NCBI GenBank assembly: GCA_030751755.1
Contig: JASMFO010000070.1
Span: 1 to 16,437 of the forward strand
Length of the DNA: 16,437 bases
DNA from: Candidatus Woesearchaeota archaeon
Lineage (GTDB): Archaea > Nanobdellota > Nanobdellia > Woesearchaeales > GW2011-AR4
Direction: 5' to 3'
The notes beneath the pieces were generated by a model. That model saw only the letters and a list, made by a program, of their open reading frames with translations, made no database searches and was not told the origin of the DNA. Shown piece after piece: positions 5,391 to 13,034 of this stretch. Each line of letters begins with the position of its first letter. The first letter of the stretch is position 1. The translations under genes were made by a program, and so were the position numbers.

Positions 5391-7268
5391 ATGCCAAAAC
5401 TAAAATTCAGCAACAATGCACTGCAATTACTGGAAAAAAGGTATTTGAAAAAAAATAATGAAGGAAAAGTAATTGAAAAGCCAGAGGACCTATTCAAACG
5501 CGTTGCAAACAACATAGCACTAGCCGACACAAAATATCTTCTTAAGGATGAAATACCTAATTTAGACAATAAAAATAACCAGGAATATTTCAATATTGTA
5601 AAAACAAAAGAATTCAAAAGTTTATTGAGGAAAAATAAAAAAGTCAAAAGCAGAATAGAAAAAACAGAAAAGGAATTCTATAATCTAATGGCAAATTTAG
5701 ATTTCCTGCCTAATTCTCCGACATTATTTAACGCTGGAAGATCATTACAGCAACTTGCAGCTTGCTTTGTCTTGCCAGTGGAGGATAATTTGGATTCTAT
5801 CTTTAAGGCATTGCATTACGCAGCTAGAATTTCAAAATCAGGCTCTGGAACTGGTTTCAATTTTTCAAAATTAAGGCCAAAATATGATGTTATAGAATCT
5901 GTAACTGGTTTTTCTTCAGGCCCATTATCATTTATGAAAATTTTTGATGCTGTTACAGAGCAAATAAAGCTTGGAGGTTTAAGGCGTGGCGCTCATATGG
6001 GAATTTTACGCGTAGATCACCCTGACATAGAAGAATTTGTTACAATTAAGGCTAGGGAAAAAGTATTGGAAAATTTCAATATCTCTGTAGCTATAACTGA
6101 TAAGTTCATGAATGCCGTCCAGAAAAACAAGGACTATAGTTTAATTAACCCCCGGACACAAGAAAAGGTTAAGGAAGAGAGCGCAGAAAAAATCTTTGAC
6201 CTCATATGTGAAACAGCCAATAAAACTGGAGATCCAGGCATAATATTCCTGGATAAAATAAACAAAGACAATCCAACCCCTTCTTTAGGAATTTTAGAAG
6301 CAACTGACAGCTGCGGTGAACAGCCATTGTTGCCCCATGAATCAGCAAATTTAGGTTCTATCAACCTTTCCAATATGGTGGGGAATGGAAATATCAATTT
6401 TAACAAATTAAAAAATGTTGTCCATACCGCAATACATTTCCTTGATAATGTCATAGATATGTGCCGTTACCCAAATCCTGAAACAAAAGAGATTGTCTAT
6501 GCAAATAGAAAAATAGGCCTTGGGATAATGGGATTTGCTGACATGCTCATAAAATTGAAAATCCCTTATAACTCGGAAAAAGCTGTCAAAACAGCAGAAA
6601 AGCTCATTGCTTTCATCAGAAAAGAAGCTGACAACGCATCTATGAATTTGGCCAAACAAAGGCTAACGTTTCCAAACTGGGATGGTAGTATTTACAATAA
6701 GAAAAGCAAACACTTTAAGGGAAAGCATCTGCCATTAAGAAACGCTACAAGGCTTACTCTAGCCCCTACAGGATCAATTAGTATTATTGCAAACACTTCT
6801 TTTGGCATTGAACCTTTATTTGCATTGTCCTTTGTAAGAATCCTGGATGATGGTACAGAGTTTTTGATTGTTGATAAAAATTTTAAGGAAACTATGGAAA
6901 AAAACAAGCTTTACAATAAAGATTTCATGAAATATATAGCAAAAAAAGGAACTATACAGAATATGGAATCCATACCAAAGAACATAAGAAACACATTTGT
7001 TGTTTCCTATGACATAAACCCAGAGTATCATGTAAAAATACAGGCAGCATTCCAAAGACATGTTGACAATGCTGTCTCAAAAACTGTCACGCTGCCAAAC
7101 ATAGCAACTGTTGAAGATATAAAAAATACGTATATGCTTGCATACAAGCTCGAATGCAAAGGCATTTCTATTTACCGCTTTGGCTCAAGAGATGACCAGG
7201 TTTTGTTCTTAAGGGCTGTAAAAGAAGAGCAGATTAATTTAACTAATTGGTTGAGGCATTTGAGATAA
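5391..7268 (+). CDS. nrdJ: Class II (adenosylcobalamin-dependent) ribonucleotide reductase with altered cysteine set
   Basis: The 625-residue protein reduces ribonucleotides to deoxyribonucleotides using a radical generated from adenosylcobalamin. Family segments in order: start NNALQLLEKRYL, FLPNSPTLFNAG (105-116), ACFVLPVEDNLDSIF (124-138), SGSGTGFNFS (150-159), LGGLRRGAHMGIL (194-206), CGEQPLLP (308-315), the LAPTGSISIIANTSFGIEPL phosphate-binding region and KGISIYRFGSRDDQVL near the end. There is no N-terminal ATP cone. C125 matches the first redox cysteine (C225 of E. coli NrdA), C308 the thiyl-radical cysteine (C439) and E310 the catalytic glutamate (E441). The second redox cysteine (C462; usual motif SCNLGSIN) is A319, and the usual NPCGE is DSCGE. 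The usual C-terminal zinc/redox cysteines are absent and the protein simply stops. It lies between cobO and ogg. Confidence 0.92.
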   Translation: MPKLKFSNNALQLLEKRYLKKNNEGKVIEKPEDLFKRVANNIALADTKYLLKDEIPNLDNKNNQEYFNIVKTKEFKSLLRKNKKVKSRIEKTEKEFYNLMANLDFLPNSPTLFNAGRSLQQLAACFVLPVEDNLDSIFKALHYAARISKSGSGTGFNFSKLRPKYDVIESVTGFSSGPLSFMKIFDAVTEQIKLGGLRRGAHMGILRVDHPDIEEFVTIKAREKVLENFNISVAITDKFMNAVQKNKDYSLINPRTQEKVKEESAEKIFDLICETANKTGDPGIIFLDKINKDNPTPSLGILEATDSCGEQPLLPHESANLGSINLSNMVGNGNINFNKLKNVVHTAIHFLDNVIDMCRYPNPETKEIVYANRKIGLGIMGFADMLIKLKIPYNSEKAVKTAEKLIAFIRKEADNASMNLAKQRLTFPNWDGSIYNKKSKHFKGKHLPLRNATRLTLAPTGSISIIANTSFGIEPLFALSFVRILDDGTEFLIVDKNFKETMEKNKLYNKDFMKYIAKKGTIQNMESIPKNIRNTFVVSYDINPEYHVKIQAAFQRHVDNAVSKTVTLPNIATVEDIKNTYMLAYKLECKGISIYRFGSRDDQVLFLRAVKEEQINLTNWLRHLR

Positions 7269-7275
7269 TCCAAAA

Positions 7276-8001
7276 ATGCAAACAATAAAACTATCAGACA
7301 GCCTGCACATAAGAAACCTGAAAAAAGAGTATTTGCTGAAAAAAAATAGGATAGCTAATAGGCTAAAAGAATTCGATAAATTCTATAACCAATCTTGTTC
7401 CTGGTTTTTTGAAAACAACAAGATGGAATTAAAGCAGGTAAATAAAAATGATGATGAAAGAATATTTGAAGAACTATGCTTCTGCATTTTTACTGCTAAC
7501 ACATCTGCAGAGATGGGAATGAAAGCAACAGATGCTATAAGGGATTTATTAATTAATGGAACTGCAGAAGAAATGACAAAAAAACTTGAAGGAATCTACC
7601 GCTTTAATAATCTAAGGCCAGCCTACATTGTGCACACCAGGGATTATTTAAAAAATAATTTAGATTTTAAAATAAAAAATAAAATTGAATCTTTGAGAAA
7701 TGCTCCTGTTGAATTAAGGGATTTCTTTGCCTTTAACAAGGGAATAAAAGGTTTAGGATATAAGGAAGCATCCCATTTCCTAAGAAACATTGGTTTCAAG
7801 GGCTACGCTATTCTTGATAAACATATACTAAATTCTTTGCTTGAGTTCCATATCATTGATGAAATAAAGCTGCCAATGACCAGGAATACTTACAGGGAAA
7901 TAGAGCAGAACATGAAATTATTCAGCAATGAAATAGAGATTCCAATGGACGAGCTGGATTTATTGCTTTGGAGCAGAAGGACTGGAAGAATTCTCAAATA
8001 G
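7276..8001 (+). CDS. ogg: 8-oxoguanine DNA glycosylase/AP lyase, Ogg2 family
   Basis: The 241-residue protein belongs to the helix-hairpin-helix GPD superfamily and matches the archaeal Ogg2 type of N-glycosylase/DNA lyase, which removes 8-oxoguanine and nicks the abasic site. The segment CIFTANTSAEMGMKATDAI (70-88) is characteristic. The HhH element GIKGLGYKEASHFLRNIG (156-173) holds the predicted catalytic K163, and AILDKHIL (178-185) provides the conserved D181. There is no Fe-S motif, as expected for this type. It starts 7 bp after nrdJ and is probably transcribed with it, linking nucleotide supply with repair of oxidised bases. No Shine-Dalgarno sequence is evident. Confidence 0.9.
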   Translation: MQTIKLSDSLHIRNLKKEYLLKKNRIANRLKEFDKFYNQSCSWFFENNKMELKQVNKNDDERIFEELCFCIFTANTSAEMGMKATDAIRDLLINGTAEEMTKKLEGIYRFNNLRPAYIVHTRDYLKNNLDFKIKNKIESLRNAPVELRDFFAFNKGIKGLGYKEASHFLRNIGFKGYAILDKHILNSLLEFHIIDEIKLPMTRNTYREIEQNMKLFSNEIEIPMDELDLLLWSRRTGRILK

Positions 8002-8031
8002 TTATATAACTACCATAGAGTAACAAAAATA

Positions 8032-8046
8032 GAAAGGTTTATATAC
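8032..8046 (+). promoter_or_regulatory. Strong BRE/TATA promoter of the first unknown gene
   Basis: GAAAGGTTTATATAC combines a purine-rich BRE with a good TATA box (8038-8045), 25-32 bp before the ATG at 8070, so the mRNA should be leaderless or nearly so. It matches the promoter at 9677-9691 at 13 of 15 positions. Confidence 0.7.
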
Positions 8047-8047
8047 C

Positions 8048-8058
8048 GGTTCTTAACC
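8048..8058. repeat. Inverted repeat GGTT-CTT-AACC between TATA box and start codon
   Basis: Two 4-bp arms with a 3-bp spacer lie exactly between the TATA box and the predicted transcription start, where archaeal repressors often bind. The arms are short, so chance is possible. Confidence 0.25.
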
Positions 8059-8069
8059 AAGCATATGGT

Positions 8070-9668
8070 ATGGAAGAAAGAAAGTTAACTTTAAAGCAAA
8101 GGCGTTGGACAACACCTTTGAATATATTAAGAACTAAAGAAAAAGGTCTGGATCAGCGAGTTGCAGATGCCTACAATCAAGAAGGCATTAGAATAAAACA
8201 TAACCATAATGGCCTTGTTTTTACCGATATTGGATTTCTTAAATATGGAAAAAAAGGATTTCCTTTAGTTGGGGACCAAAATGACAATTGGTACTTGCTC
8301 CAGCCAAATGCAAATCTTGAGCCAGGAAATATTTATAATGCAGGTATTGATGAAAGAGCCCAAGGCTTTGAAGTACTTGGCCGCATATTTAAAAGACAAC
8401 ATGAATTATCTCTTCCCAAAGAATCTTCATTTGTTGTTTATAAACGTAAATGTCCTGTAACGCTCGAGGATGCATTAAAATTTCAAAAATACAATGTACC
8501 GGTTTATGAGGGTGCTACACAGGAATTTGTTAATGAATATTTATGGGGGATTATCAAGAGACCAAATCCAGTAAAAGCAAAAATTACAACTGATGGTGAA
8601 GTGAAAGTAGCGGGAACAGTAGTAATTTCTCCAGAAGATTACAGGGCTTTATCTGATTATCTTTTCAAAAAAGGCCAGCCCCCTTCAAAGACAATAGACA
8701 GGTTAATTGTAGCGCAACAGGAGTCAGATATAAGGGAAGCAGCGCCATCCAGCAAATATGCTGCAGCAGAAAAATATGGCCAAAAAGAACCTGTTGAAGA
8801 TGTTCCCGAAGGACCAAAATATTTGACTTGGCTGGAACCCAAAACACCACCTAAACAAGTTGTATCAAAAAATAGTGCTGCTGCTAGTGAAGTATTATCA
8901 GAACAAGAAAGATTTGACACAAGTATTATGCCGCCTCTTAAGGGCATAGAAGGAATTCTAAGACATATTGCAGGAGGAGATTTTAAACCAGAATATGTTT
9001 CAACAAGAATATACCATATGGAACAAGTTCCAACAGGTGGAAATGGCAAAAAAGGAACAATTTGGATAGCTTATCCTGCAGATCCTGTAACAGGAAAAAT
9101 GGTAAAGGGGTTTTATGTTATACAGCCAGATGCAAATGATATAGTTGACGTAGAGCATAGGGGTAATGGTAAGGTTGAAGAAATTTCTCCTCCAAGACCC
9201 ATATTACATGATCTAAAATACTGGCCAAATCATGATGTTGATCCAAGAGAAGTTAAGCCAAAGTACTTATGGTACACTGGTGCAGATAATGACATGGTAA
9301 TTGAAGGCCTATCAGCAGTACCTGTAAATCTTAGAGAAACTCTAACTTATGAAACCGCACCCTTGCTTGGAGTTGTGGGTATGAGAAGAGAAACCTGGCG
9401 CAATATGCTAGTAAAAATGGTTGCAAATGGTATAATCGAGGATGCGGAAAAAGGCATTAACGGGTTCGACAGCTCACAATTTACAAAAGGATTGCCCATA
9501 CATTTTGTTAAAGATGCTGCAATTTCAGCTTACTCCAGTTCTGAAGCAATAAAAATGATGTATCTTGGAGGTCCTGGGAAGTTTGCAAATAGTGTAGCAG
9601 GGGCAATATCTGACTACAAAGTGGGAAGTGTTGAAGAAAGGCAATTACCATTAACCCCCTTAAAGTAG
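8070..9668 (+). CDS. Unrecognised 532-residue protein with a repeated QP(N/D)AN motif
   Basis: I do not recognise this family. It has no signal peptide, membrane segment, P-loop or cysteine cluster, so it is probably cytoplasmic. A related motif appears twice: WYLLQPNANL (74-83), preceded by GKKGFPLVGD, and FYVIQPDAND (348-357), preceded by ADPVTGKMVKG. This suggests two diverged copies of one beta-rich fold. A Lys/Pro/Ala/Glu-rich stretch at about 210-285 looks like a flexible linker between the halves. Residues 436-460 (VGMRRETWRNMLVKMVANGI) look helical. PKYLTW (249-254) and PKYLWY (398-403) also resemble each other. The gene has its own strong promoter and is followed by another unknown gene with nearly the same promoter. 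The base and codon mix looks less A-rich than in nearby enzymes. No function is proposed. Confidence 0.8.
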   Translation: MEERKLTLKQRRWTTPLNILRTKEKGLDQRVADAYNQEGIRIKHNHNGLVFTDIGFLKYGKKGFPLVGDQNDNWYLLQPNANLEPGNIYNAGIDERAQGFEVLGRIFKRQHELSLPKESSFVVYKRKCPVTLEDALKFQKYNVPVYEGATQEFVNEYLWGIIKRPNPVKAKITTDGEVKVAGTVVISPEDYRALSDYLFKKGQPPSKTIDRLIVAQQESDIREAAPSSKYAAAEKYGQKEPVEDVPEGPKYLTWLEPKTPPKQVVSKNSAAASEVLSEQERFDTSIMPPLKGIEGILRHIAGGDFKPEYVSTRIYHMEQVPTGGNGKKGTIWIAYPADPVTGKMVKGFYVIQPDANDIVDVEHRGNGKVEEISPPRPILHDLKYWPNHDVDPREVKPKYLWYTGADNDMVIEGLSAVPVNLRETLTYETAPLLGVVGMRRETWRNMLVKMVANGIIEDAEKGINGFDSSQFTKGLPIHFVKDAAISAYSSSEAIKMMYLGGPGKFANSVAGAISDYKVGSVEERQLPLTPLK

Positions 9669-9676
9669 TTACAACC

Positions 9677-9691
9677 GAAAGCTTTATATAT
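9677..9691 (+). promoter_or_regulatory. Strong BRE/TATA promoter of the second unknown gene
   Basis: GAAAGCTTTATATAT closely matches the element at 8032-8046. Its TATA part (9683-9690) lies 31-38 bp before the ATG, giving a leader of roughly 8-12 nt. GCTTTATATATAAGC (9681-9695) is also nearly palindromic. Confidence 0.65.
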
Positions 9692-9720
9692 AAGCAGATA
9701 ATTCATGTTTACGAAGAAAA

Positions 9721-10374
9721 ATGAGTCCAAAAAAACCAACACATAGAGGAAAACTTCTAATTGTAGAAGAACATCCTGAACTAGGTTTTGGAAAATATCT
9801 TATAACATTTAGTCAGGGTGGTACAAGTCCAAGATATATGAATATTAACTCAGACACTGGAAAAACCAGCGGGTTTATTGGAAATCAATATGCTGCAGAC
9901 GTTCAATCCGGTTATCAATTGCTCAAAGAATCTAAAGTTGGAAAACTATTGGCCGATTTTTCTACATCAGAAATTCGTAAATTATCCTTAGCAGTATTAC
10001 AGAATCAACCAATCATACTTGATACAGATGTTGCTCAAAGAACACTAGAGGAGCAAATTGTTGCAGATCCTACAGGGAGTAAGTTACTTGAAGAATCAGA
10101 TTATCATTTAGATGCTGGTAGGAGGGCAGTGGATTTAGCATACAGTGCAAGTCAAAGAAGTGTACAGGAAGCACTTAATAATGGCAATGATGCAGGTGCA
10201 TTGAGTTTACTTCAAAGGTCTTTGGGAATAGAAGATTTTGGAAAAAATTACCAGAGGGCTATGGCGTCAAAAGTCATGACACCCCAAACAGAAGTTACAG
10301 CTTTAGATGTAGCTCAACCAACTGGACTTCAACAGTCACTAGAATCTAAAACAAAACATGTTTACCAAGCCTAA
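9721..10374 (+). CDS. Unrecognised 217-residue protein
   Basis: I do not recognise this family. The first 55 residues look beta-rich (GKLLIVEEHP, GKYLITFSQGG, PRYMNINSDTG), while residues 60-190 look alpha-helical and Ala/Leu/Gln-rich (SGYQLLKESKVGKLLADF, AVDLAYSASQRSVQEALNNG). There is no membrane segment, signal peptide or cysteine. The tail from about 188 is polar and probably disordered. It follows the 532-residue unknown gene after 52 bp under a matching promoter, so the two are probably expressed together, but I see no clear sequence similarity between the proteins. The ATG at 9721 is preferred; the ATG at 9705 is out of frame. Confidence 0.75.
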   Translation: MSPKKPTHRGKLLIVEEHPELGFGKYLITFSQGGTSPRYMNINSDTGKTSGFIGNQYAADVQSGYQLLKESKVGKLLADFSTSEIRKLSLAVLQNQPIILDTDVAQRTLEEQIVADPTGSKLLEESDYHLDAGRRAVDLAYSASQRSVQEALNNGNDAGALSLLQRSLGIEDFGKNYQRAMASKVMTPQTEVTALDVAQPTGLQQSLESKTKHVYQA

Positions 10375-10377
10375 TAA

Positions 10378-10382
10378 TTTTT
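10378..10382 (+). terminator. T-run after the second unknown gene
   Basis: Five T residues start 4 bp after the stop codon. This is a weak candidate for an archaeal oligo-T terminator in an AT-rich gap. Confidence 0.25.
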
Positions 10383-10430
10383 AAATTCCCTTAATTCTGA
10401 TCTTTACATAAGTTGCAAATAAAAACCACC

Positions 10431-10441
10431 ATATTTTTAAA
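10431..10441 (+). promoter_or_regulatory. TATA-like box for the amrS-amrB-hydrolase cluster
   Basis: TATTTTTAAAC lies 24-34 bp before the amrS ATG at 10465, with no Shine-Dalgarno sequence between, suggesting a leaderless or nearly leaderless mRNA. Confidence 0.45.
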
Positions 10442-10464
10442 CTTCTAAACATAATTAATTAAAT

Positions 10465-11523
10465 ATGCACGAAGCAATTCTCTATAAAAAACTAGAGAAT
10501 AATAAAGTTCAATGCACTGCATGCAAGCAATATTGTTTTATTGCGCCAAATAACACAGGTACTTGTGGCATCAGGCAGAATAAAGATGGGAAACTATATC
10601 TCTTAGTTTACGGAAAAGCAGTTTCTGCCAATGCAGACCCTATTGAAAAAAAGCCATTATACCATTTCATGCCCTCAACAGAAATATTTTCAATAGGCAC
10701 GGTTGGGTGTAATTTTTCATGCGGATTTTGCCAGAACTGGGATACTTCCCAAATAACAAAAGATTTGAAAAATAAGCTATTGAAAGAAAAAAAGATAGCA
10801 AATATAGATGCTGAAATAGGCAAATTTGGTTACGAACTGCTGCCAGAAAAAATTGTGGAAATATGCATTGAAAAAAACATCCCAAGCATAGCCTATACCT
10901 ATAACGAACCATCCATATTTCTTGAATACGCATACGATACTGCTAAACTTGCCAACAAAAAAGGGATAAAAAATGTTTTTGTCACTAATGGTTATGAAAG
11001 TGAAGAAGCATTAAACCTTCTTAAGCCATACTTAAACGCAATGAACATCGATTTAAAGTCATTCAATGATGATTTCTATAAAAAAATCTGCAAAGCCCGC
11101 TTGCAGCCAGTTCTCGACACAATAAAATTAGCCCATAAATTAGGCATCTGGATTGAAATCACAACATTAGTTATTCCGGGAAAAAACGATTCAGATGAAG
11201 AATTAAAAAAAATAACCGACTTCATCTCAACTGTTGACAAAAACATTCCTTGGCATGTAACAGCCTTCCATCCGGACTATAAAATGACAGATGTTCCGTC
11301 TACAACCTATGAAACTTTAAATAAAGCTTTCACCATAGGAAAAAAATCTGGATTAAAATATCTATATGTTGGTAATATTTTGGATGAGGAGCATTCAAAC
11401 ACCTCTTGCCCTAATTGTAATACCCTACTAATAAAAAGAAGTGGTTATTCCGTTAACATTGAAAATTTTGAAAATGGAACATGCAAAAAATGCAATGAAA
11501 AAATACCGGGTGTGTGGAAATGA
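10465..11523 (+). CDS. amrS: AmmeMemoRadiSam system radical SAM enzyme AmrS
   Basis: The 352-residue radical SAM protein has the 4Fe-4S/SAM motif C82-NFS-C86-GF-C89 followed by QNWDTSQ. N-terminal cysteines C17, C20, C24 and C34 (CTACKQYC, GTCGIR) are typical of this family and of pyruvate formate-lyase activase relatives. Further signatures are YTYNEPSIFLEYA, FVTNGY and MNIDLKSF. The C-terminal segment has two Cys pairs, C315/C318 and C340/C343, forming a likely zinc ribbon. The gene overlaps amrB by 4 bp, and amrA follows further on, so the family trio is present. The reaction of the AmmeMemoRadiSam set is not established to my knowledge. Confidence 0.93.
   Translation: MHEAILYKKLENNKVQCTACKQYCFIAPNNTGTCGIRQNKDGKLYLLVYGKAVSANADPIEKKPLYHFMPSTEIFSIGTVGCNFSCGFCQNWDTSQITKDLKNKLLKEKKIANIDAEIGKFGYELLPEKIVEICIEKNIPSIAYTYNEPSIFLEYAYDTAKLANKKGIKNVFVTNGYESEEALNLLKPYLNAMNIDLKSFNDDFYKKICKARLQPVLDTIKLAHKLGIWIEITTLVIPGKNDSDEELKKITDFISTVDKNIPWHVTAFHPDYKMTDVPSTTYETLNKAFTIGKKSGLKYLYVGNILDEEHSNTSCPNCNTLLIKRSGYSVNIENFENGTCKKCNEKIPGVWK
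11510..11515 (+). promoter_or_regulatory. Ribosome-binding site of amrB
   Basis: GGTGTG inside the end of amrS lies 4 bp before the ATG at 11520. It supports that ATG over the GTG at 11514, which is part of this site. Confidence 0.5.
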
Positions 11524-12275
11524 AAACAAGGCGTGCAGCTGTAGCAGGAGTATTTTATCCAGGCAATAAAAAAGAACTTGAAAGCATGATTAATAATTTT
11601 TTAAAAAATGTTTCTGATATTAAAATAAAAAATGAACCTAAAGCCTTAATAGTGCCTCATGCTGGCTATGTATATTCTGGCCAAGTAGCAGCTTATGCAT
11701 ATTCTTTATTAAAAAAATACAAAAAACAAAAAATCATACTGTTAGGACCATCCCATACTTCTTATTTCAATGACGTAGCTGCAGATATTAACGATTACTG
11801 GGAAAATCCATTAGGCAAAGTCAAAATTATGCAAAATAATTTCCCAAAACTAGAAGAAGCACACTTAAACGAGCATTGTTTAGAAGTTCAAATACCTTTT
11901 TTACAAACAATATTAAAAGATTTTGAAATTCTGCCTTTAGTGGCTGGTAATATTAACCCAAAAGAAATAAGTGAAAAAATAATCCCTTTGCTGGATAATA
12001 ATACTATCCTAATAATCAGCTCTGATTTAAGTCATTTCCAAGATTATGACACAGCTGTTAGTATCGATAAAAATACCATACAATCAATTCAAAATTTAGA
12101 TTATAATAAAATGGAAAAAGAAGGAGATGCATGCGGAAAAATACCCATCCTAACAGCAATAGATATTGCTCAAAAATTAAAATGGAAATGCCAGCTATTA
12201 GAATACAAAAATTCAGGAGATGTTATTAGAGATAAAACCAGAGTAGTAGGCTATGCAAGTTTTGCTTTTTACTAA
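11520..12275 (+). CDS. amrB: AmmeMemoRadiSam system protein AmrB (MEMO1 family)
   Basis: The 251-residue protein belongs to the MEMO1 family, related to nonheme-iron extradiol dioxygenases. The putative metal site is conserved: H47 in VPHAGYVYSG, H79 in GPSHTSYF, H172 in SSDLSHF, and C205 in GDACGKIPI; H119 lies in the conserved EHCLEVQIPFL. These match the His/His/His/Cys set of human MEMO1. The opening RRAAVAGVFYPG is also typical. I chose the ATG at 11520, which overlaps the amrS stop as ATGA and has a GGTG site upstream; the GTG at 11514 would add two residues. The ATGA overlap points to translational coupling with amrS. The cellular role is unsettled; a redox, copper or iron handling function has been discussed for the family. 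Confidence 0.93.
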   Translation: MKTRRAAVAGVFYPGNKKELESMINNFLKNVSDIKIKNEPKALIVPHAGYVYSGQVAAYAYSLLKKYKKQKIILLGPSHTSYFNDVAADINDYWENPLGKVKIMQNNFPKLEEAHLNEHCLEVQIPFLQTILKDFEILPLVAGNINPKEISEKIIPLLDNNTILIISSDLSHFQDYDTAVSIDKNTIQSIQNLDYNKMEKEGDACGKIPILTAIDIAQKLKWKCQLLEYKNSGDVIRDKTRVVGYASFAFY

Positions 12276-12276
12276 A

Positions 12277-12927
12277 ATGAAAAAAACACTAATAAAAGAG
12301 ATCGAGATAACTGCTGATAAGGTTGTTCTTAAAGGCAATCTTAGCATTCCTAAAAATGCAAAAGCAATCATATTGTTTGCTCATGGAAGCGGAAGCAGCA
12401 GATTTAGTCCTAGAAATCAGTATGTTGCGCAAGTGCTTTACAAAGCAGGACTTGCCACTTTATTAATGGACCTTTTAACAAAAGAGGAAGAGCTAATTGA
12501 CGAACAAACTGGAGAACTTCGCTTTAATATTGAATTTCTTGCTGACAGGCTTATTGGTGCTACTAAATGGCTTAAGAAAAATTCTGAAGCTAAAAAGCTT
12601 GCTGTAGGTTACTTTGGATCTAGTACAGGTGCTGGAGCTGCTTTAATTGCTGCAGCAAAATACCCTGCTGATATTAAAACAATAGTGTCGCGTGGCGGAC
12701 GTCCTGATTTAGCAATGCCTTACCTTAAAAAAGTAAAAGCATCAGTGCTTCTTATTGTTGGAGGAAATGACATTCCTGTAATTCGAATGAATAAAGAAGC
12801 AATGAAACAGCTTTCTATAGAAAAAAAACTCGAAATTGTTCCAGGAGCAAATCATCTTTTTGAAGAACCAGGCAAGCTGGAAGAAGTTGCTAAGCTTGCA
12901 GCTGGTTGGTTTACAAAGCATATGTAA
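12277..12927 (+). CDS. Small alpha/beta hydrolase (dienelactone hydrolase-like)
   Basis: The 216-residue single-domain hydrolase shows the oxyanion-side motif FAHGSGSSRFSPRNQYVA (34-51), the nucleophile elbow GSSTG with S116 (114-118), an acid in GGNDIPV (D165) and the catalytic H193 in GANHLFEE. The pattern resembles the small archaeal and bacterial hydrolases related to dienelactone hydrolase, some of which occur near or fused to phosphoribosyltransferases; the substrate is unknown. The ATG at 12277, 1 bp after the amrB stop, is preferred; the frame extends 8 codons upstream into amrB but that would give an unlikely extension. It separates amrB from amrA. It looks richer in Gly and Ala than the neighbouring amr genes. 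Confidence 0.88.
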   Translation: MKKTLIKEIEITADKVVLKGNLSIPKNAKAIILFAHGSGSSRFSPRNQYVAQVLYKAGLATLLMDLLTKEEELIDEQTGELRFNIEFLADRLIGATKWLKKNSEAKKLAVGYFGSSTGAGAALIAAAKYPADIKTIVSRGGRPDLAMPYLKKVKASVLLIVGGNDIPVIRMNKEAMKQLSIEKKLEIVPGANHLFEEPGKLEEVAKLAAGWFTKHM

Positions 12928-12987
12928 AAAAAGTAAAGCTTATTAGAATAAGAAAAAAAGGTTTAAGTGAATAAAACCACCCAAAAA

Positions 12988-12997
12988 ACTTAAAAAC
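12988..12997 (+). promoter_or_regulatory. TATA-like box and ribosome-binding site region for amrA
   Basis: ACTTAAAAAC lies 38-47 bp before the ATG at 13035. A Shine-Dalgarno-like AGGA (13024-13027) lies 7 bp before that ATG. The 107-bp gap suggests amrA has its own transcript. Confidence 0.35.
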
Positions 12998-13034
12998 ATC
13001 TTTTGCTATTTTATCTTAATAAAAGGACGTGAAA

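Noticed and set aside
7144..7275. Frameshift hiding the usual C-terminal cysteine tail of NrdJ
   Set aside because: No pair of Cys codons with CxxC spacing occurs in any frame before the ogg start, and ogg begins only 7 bp after the stop.
8657..9049. Minus-strand open frame of 130 codons inside the unknown 532-residue gene
   Set aside because: It is antisense to a longer frame that has a strong promoter, has no promoter of its own, and its translation resembles no protein; it is a shadow of the plus-strand gene.
12253..12276. Upstream start of the alpha/beta hydrolase inside amrB
   Set aside because: It would add eight residues read from the end of amrB in another frame; the ATG at 12277 directly follows the amrB stop and gives a normal N-terminus.
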